A model generated the notes under the pieces. It ran no database searches. It saw only the letters and a list, made by a program, of their open reading frames with translations, and was not told the DNA's origin. DNA of 45,431 nt, taken from the NCBI GenBank assembly GCA_964442345.1, contig CAYTZD010000002.1:1-45431 (forward strand). Reading direction: 5' to 3'. Both the position numbers and the translations under genes were made by a program. Positions 41,883 to 45,431 of this stretch are shown here, piece after piece (position 1 is the stretch's first letter; every line of letters begins with the position of its first letter). Source of the DNA: Hippea sp964442345. GTDB lineage: Bacteria; Campylobacterota_A; Desulfurellia; Desulfurellales; Hippeaceae.

Positions 41883-43063
41883 AGGCAAACAATCTCCCTT
41901 GGAAATTTTGTCAAGGATTCAACGCCATCTTTTTTAACAAGATATGTATTCTCAATACCAACAGCCCATCTGTTTTCAAAGGCAACCTTTGGCTCAAATG
42001 CAAATGTCATACCTTCTTTAAGTTCAAAGTCAAGTCCTTTGGCAATAAAGGGATACTCATCAACTTCCAACCCTATGCCATGCCCAACAAAAGGCACCTG
42101 ATTACCTTTTGCCCCCATGAAGTTATCCTTGTATCCTGCTTTCTCTGCCATCTCAAGACATCTGTTGTATATCTCAAGCGTGGACGAACCTTCCCTTGCC
42201 GTCTCTTCTAAGAAGTTCATAACTTCTAAGCAGAAATAATAGGCTTTTTCCATCTCTTTATCAAGTTTTCCTATTACAAATACGCGTGTCTCATCACTTA
42301 GATACCCTTGATAATTACTTAGAAAGTCAACAATTATCGGCTGATTCTCTTCAATTCTAAATCTTGATGCACCATCGGGAAAGTTGGGCGATATGCCGTA
42401 TCCTGTTGTGGGTTTTAAAAAACCGTTAGGATATGCACTTCTTGGTCCGCTATGCACATGTCCCATAAACATCTCACCATTAAAACCACGCATTCTGCAT
42501 CTGCCTTGATGATGTCTCAATCTTGCTTTATATTCCAAATAGGCGCTTATCTCTATCTCTGTCTGATAAGGTTTTATGAATTCCTTTGCATCCTGCATAG
42601 TGCAGTCCAACATTCTTGCTGCTTCTCTCATTAAGTCTATCTCTTTTTTGCTTTTTATGGCTCTCTGCGAGCGTATTATCGGCGATACATCGACAAATTC
42701 AGCGCTTGGAAAGGCTTTTTTTAGCCTAAAGAACATCTCAGTCGGCAAGACATCCATCTCTATGCCTATTACCTTATAGTTAATTTCTCTTTCTTCGAAT
42801 AAGCTTGGAAGTTGACTGACGCCTTTAAAGGCAACGATGTCGTCTTTATTGATTGGACTTTCTTCTATTGCTCTTTTTAAACCTTTTCTTATGGCAAAAA
42901 GAACCTTACCATCATTTGATACAATAACTGTTCCGTTTGGCATCGTGTTAGTGTAGTAATATATATCCGTGTTTTGCATAATTATTGCAGTATCTATGCC
43001 GTTTTTATCAAGGCTTACAGAAAGATCTTTTAATCTTTTCAAGATCTCTTCTCTCATTTTCAA
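41879..43063 (-). CDS. pepP: M24 family metallopeptidase (Xaa-Pro aminopeptidase/dipeptidase)
   Basis: Cleaves Xaa-Pro bonds or removes N-terminal residues. The 394-residue protein has an N-terminal creatinase-like domain (to about 165) and a C-terminal pita-bread domain with metal ligands: Asp in IVDFLSNYQG, Asp in LSDETRVF, His in GHGIGLEVDEYP, and Glu in FAFEPKVAF and AVGIENTYLV. It leads the long minus-strand operon. The exact specificity is uncertain, so the symbol is tentative. Confidence 0.83.
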   Translation of the reverse strand: MKMREEILKRLKDLSVSLDKNGIDTAIIMQNTDIYYYTNTMPNGTVIVSNDGKVLFAIRKGLKRAIEESPINKDDIVAFKGVSQLPSLFEEREINYKVIGIEMDVLPTEMFFRLKKAFPSAEFVDVSPIIRSQRAIKSKKEIDLMREAARMLDCTMQDAKEFIKPYQTEIEISAYLEYKARLRHHQGRCRMRGFNGEMFMGHVHSGPRSAYPNGFLKPTTGYGISPNFPDGASRFRIEENQPIIVDFLSNYQGYLSDETRVFVIGKLDKEMEKAYYFCLEVMNFLEETAREGSSTLEIYNRCLEMAEKAGYKDNFMGAKGNQVPFVGHGIGLEVDEYPFIAKGLDFELKEGMTFAFEPKVAFENRWAVGIENTYLVKKDGVESLTKFPREIVCL

Positions 43064-43082
43064 GCCCCCCAGAATTTTCTTT

Positions 43083-43110
43083 ATTATATCACTAAAAGTC
43101 GATAATTCAA
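43083..43110 (-). promoter_or_regulatory. Promoter of the eleven-gene minus-strand operon
   Basis: On the minus strand, -35 TTGAAT (43105-43110), 16-base spacer and perfect -10 TATAAT (43083-43088), about 20 bases before the pepP ATG. I see no equally good promoter in the tiny gaps further down, though internal ones within coding sequence cannot be excluded. Confidence 0.72.
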
Positions 43111-43153
43111 AAATTTATCCCACCAAGCACATTTTTTTGTTAAACTATCAAAG

Positions 43154-44842
43154 ATGAAAGATTTGGTCGATGAGATAAAAAGAAGGGTTGATATTGTTGA
43201 ATTTATATCCCAATATGTCCAGCTTAAAAAGAGAGGCTCAAACTACTTCGGCCTATGTCCATTCCACCACGAAAAAACACCATCTTTTTCGGTAAACCCA
43301 AAAGGCGGGTTTTTTCACTGCTTTGGCTGTGGCGAAAGCGGCGATGTAATAACATTCCTTATGAAAATAGAGAATCTCGACTTCAAAGATGCAGTAAGAG
43401 AACTTGCAAGAAGGTATAATATACCTGTCTCTTTTAAAGAGAAATCCGTATATGACGATTTATTTGAGATACATAGAATAGCCGCAGATTACTTTAGAGA
43501 AAAGCTTTTTGCCAATCCTTTAGCACTTGAGTATTTAAAAGGCAGGCAGATAAATAAACAACATATAGAAGAATACGGTCTTGGTTATGCACCAGAAAGC
43601 AGCGAACTTGAAAGGTTATTGAAATCCAAAGGATTTAAAGAAGAACAGCTTATAAGAAGTGGAATTTTTACAAAAGGTTATAACGGACTTTATAATAGAT
43701 TTTCCCAAAGAATTATATTTTCTATCTATGATGAAAGCGGTCGGGTCATAGCATTTGGCGGCAGGATTTTAACAAACGATAAAAATAAGGCTAAATACTT
43801 AAATTCGCCAGAGACTCCCATATTTTCAAAACAGAAGGTGCTTTTTGGCCTAAATTGGGCAAAACAGAAGATAAAAGAGACAAAAGAAGTAATCATAACA
43901 GAAGGTTATATGGATTGTTTAAGGCTGCATATATCAGGCATTAAAAATGCAACCGCGACGCTCGGCACAGCACTTAGCAAGTTTCATCTATCAACACTAT
44001 CCAAGTATGCAGAAAAGGTGTATCTCAATTACGACGCTGACGATGCAGGGTTTAGGGCTATGGTAAGAAGCGCACCTATTGTGCTTTCTTCTAAACTTAA
44101 ACCGTTTGTTGTCGTGCTTAAAAAGGGTGAAGATCCCGATAGTTTTATATTAAATAACTCAAAAGAAGCTTATCTTGATAGGCTAAAAAGTTCAAAAGAG
44201 TACTTTGATTATTTAGTGGAGTTTTTAAAGAATAAATACAACACAGAAGACCCAACCGAAAAGCTTAAGGCAATAGAAGAGATAAAGCCTATAATTTTAA
44301 GCGTGTTCGACCCTGTCGTTAGGGCTGCATATCTAAACAAAGCGGCAAACCTTTTTAAAGTATCAGAAAGTGTATTTAGCGTAAAATCCAGGTCGTTTTC
44401 CTTTCTCTCTTCCATAACAAAGCAAGAAGCGTTTTTGAGTATAGTTTTAAAAGATATAGAGCTCATCGGATGGATAGAAGATTTTGAAGAGTTTGCAGAC
44501 AATTTTGATGGTGTGTATAAGTCTTTATATTTTAAGCTGATAAACTTCTATCTAACAGGAGAAGAATTTAATTTAGGCGAGTTTGAAAAGAGTTTAGATG
44601 AAGAAGAGAGAAAACTTTGCTATAGACTTTTAAGCCTTGCGCAAACAGATATAGAAGAGAGATTTGAAAGAAGAAAGGTGTTATTGTATCTTATAGCTCA
44701 ATTTAAGATAGAAAAGCTTAGAAAAAAGCTTGCAGAGATTAAGGAAAAATTAAAAAGTGATCCGTCAGAAGAGAACTTAAAAAGATACAACGAAACATTT
44801 AAAGAGTTAAAGGAAGTGTTAAATGGTTGGTCAGATAGCTAA
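43154..44842 (+). CDS. dnaG: DNA primase DnaG
   Basis: Makes RNA primers for replication. The 562-residue protein has the zinc ribbon with C35, H38, C56 and C59 (CPFHHEKTPSFSV, HCFGCGESGD), the RNA polymerase core with GRVIAFGGRIL, the TOPRIM segment VIITEGYMDCLR and the metal-binding YDADDAG, and a short C-terminal helical helicase-binding region. It is divergent from pepP across 90 bases. Its 3' end overlaps the DedA gene by 20 bases. Confidence 0.96.
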   Translation: MKDLVDEIKRRVDIVEFISQYVQLKKRGSNYFGLCPFHHEKTPSFSVNPKGGFFHCFGCGESGDVITFLMKIENLDFKDAVRELARRYNIPVSFKEKSVYDDLFEIHRIAADYFREKLFANPLALEYLKGRQINKQHIEEYGLGYAPESSELERLLKSKGFKEEQLIRSGIFTKGYNGLYNRFSQRIIFSIYDESGRVIAFGGRILTNDKNKAKYLNSPETPIFSKQKVLFGLNWAKQKIKETKEVIITEGYMDCLRLHISGIKNATATLGTALSKFHLSTLSKYAEKVYLNYDADDAGFRAMVRSAPIVLSSKLKPFVVVLKKGEDPDSFILNNSKEAYLDRLKSSKEYFDYLVEFLKNKYNTEDPTEKLKAIEEIKPIILSVFDPVVRAAYLNKAANLFKVSESVFSVKSRSFSFLSSITKQEAFLSIVLKDIELIGWIEDFEEFADNFDGVYKSLYFKLINFYLTGEEFNLGEFEKSLDEEERKLCYRLLSLAQTDIEERFERRKVLLYLIAQFKIEKLRKKLAEIKEKLKSDPSEENLKRYNETFKELKEVLNGWSDS

Positions 44843-45428
44843 TTTCATAGTAAATGCAATAGGATACGGTGGATATGGTGGCATTTTTCTGCTTATGTTT
44901 TTAGAAAGCACATTCTTTCCATTTCCAAGCGAAGTTGTCATTCCGCCTGCTGCCTATCTTGCAGCAAAGGGTAAAATGAATATTGCTTTTGTTGTATTAG
45001 CTGGAAGCTTAGGCAGTCTTTCTGGTGCGTGGTTTAACTATTGGATATCTTATAAATTTGGCTATCCATTTCTTTTAAAATACGGTAAATATGTAGGTCT
45101 TGGAGAAAAGACGCTCAAAAAGGTCGATAAGTTTTTCAAAGAACACGGAGAGATAAGCACATTCATAGGCAGATTACTTCCCGGGATTCGTCAGTATATC
45201 TCTTTGCCTGCCGGCGTTGCAAGAATGAACTTTCTTAGGTTTAGTTTGTTTACATTTTTTGGCGCCTTGATATGGGTTTGCGTGCTTGCATTTATCGGCT
45301 TCAGCGTTGGCAACAATATGCAGCTTGTAAAAAAGATGCTTCACGAAGCGTATGTTTATATAATTATTTTTTCTCTGTTTATTGTTGGTGTATATATAAC
45401 TATAAGAAAAATCAAAGTTCGCAACTGA
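44823..45428 (+). CDS. DedA-family inner membrane protein
   Basis: A 201-residue membrane protein with the DedA signature: FLESTFFPFPSEVVIPPAAY near residue 30, then GRLLPGIRQYISLPAGVARM near 120, and three C-terminal hydrophobic stretches. Members are thought to flip undecaprenyl phosphate or phospholipids and keep the proton gradient. The start lies inside dnaG, so translation is probably coupled. It ends three bases before the window edge. Confidence 0.92.
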   Translation: MVGQIANFIVNAIGYGGYGGIFLLMFLESTFFPFPSEVVIPPAAYLAAKGKMNIAFVVLAGSLGSLSGAWFNYWISYKFGYPFLLKYGKYVGLGEKTLKKVDKFFKEHGEISTFIGRLLPGIRQYISLPAGVARMNFLRFSLFTFFGALIWVCVLAFIGFSVGNNMQLVKKMLHEAYVYIIIFSLFIVGVYITIRKIKVRN

Positions 45429-45431
45429 TTC

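Overview
The window looks like chromosome from a thermophilic or anaerobic, sulfur- and nitrate-respiring member of the Campylobacterota, most like the Desulfurellales (Hippea/Desulfurella type). This is inferred from gene content and order, not from a marker gene. The pointers are low GC with A/T-rich codon use, a napAGHBFLD order typical of Campylobacterota, an octaheme HAO-type cytochrome with a small tetraheme quinol dehydrogenase, fused CcsBA, a sulfur/polysulfide-type molybdoenzyme, superoxide reductase, rubredoxin and an A-type flavoprotein, TrpB2 and a cysteine-less Thi4. I see no insertion sequence, prophage, CRISPR array or rRNA. No stretch over about 300 bases lacks a gene. There is one assembly gap of 100 N at 2671-2770.

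Layout. (1) 1-3857, + strand: 5'-truncated metH, a sigma-54 activator interrupted by the N gap, and an EmrE-type SMR transporter, closed by a terminator. (2) 3901-4323, - strand: SlyD-like FKBP. (3) 4541-15992, nitrogen respiration: octaheme HAO on +; converging on it from the other strand are ccsBA and an NrfH/NapC-like tetraheme cytochrome; then the full periplasmic nitrate reductase operon napA-G-H-B-F-L-D on -. Together these could take nitrate to nitrite and on to ammonium without NrfA, while CcsBA attaches the many c-type hemes. (4) 16267-21709, biotin: bioB-bioF-esterase-bioC on - and bioA-bioD on +, divergent from an 87-base region with overlapping face-to-face promoters and an inverted repeat. 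(5) 21780-24989, +: aroK, a GT39/ArnT-like glycosyltransferase, thi4 and a miniature flagellar axial protein. (6) 25044-27936, -: an oxygen-defence operon of Ogg-type glycosylase, A-type flavoprotein, peroxiredoxin, rubredoxin and superoxide reductase. (7) 28115-33929, +: trpB2, then a three-subunit molybdoenzyme (catalytic, four-cluster ferredoxin, NrfD anchor) from a strong promoter, ending in a terminator followed by tRNA-Gly(CCC). (8) 34087-43063, -: eleven tightly packed genes (pepP, J-domain protein, NifX-like, hpf, ptsN, rapZ, pyrB, torD-like, cobO, HD-GYP, mutS2). (9) 43154-45428, +: dnaG and a DedA-family protein.

How it fits together. Two quinol-linked terminal reductase systems (nitrate/nitrite and sulfur compounds) lie in one region with their accessory functions: NapD and a TorD-like chaperone for molybdoenzymes, CcsBA for cytochromes, and a flavoprotein/rubredoxin/SOR shield for an anaerobe that meets oxygen. 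CobO would supply cobalamin for the B12-dependent MetH. The least ordinary parts are the HAO-based nitrite module with a structured leader ahead of its tetraheme partner, the sigma-54 activator without a DNA-binding domain, the biotin operator, the mini flagellar protein and the Thi4 variant.
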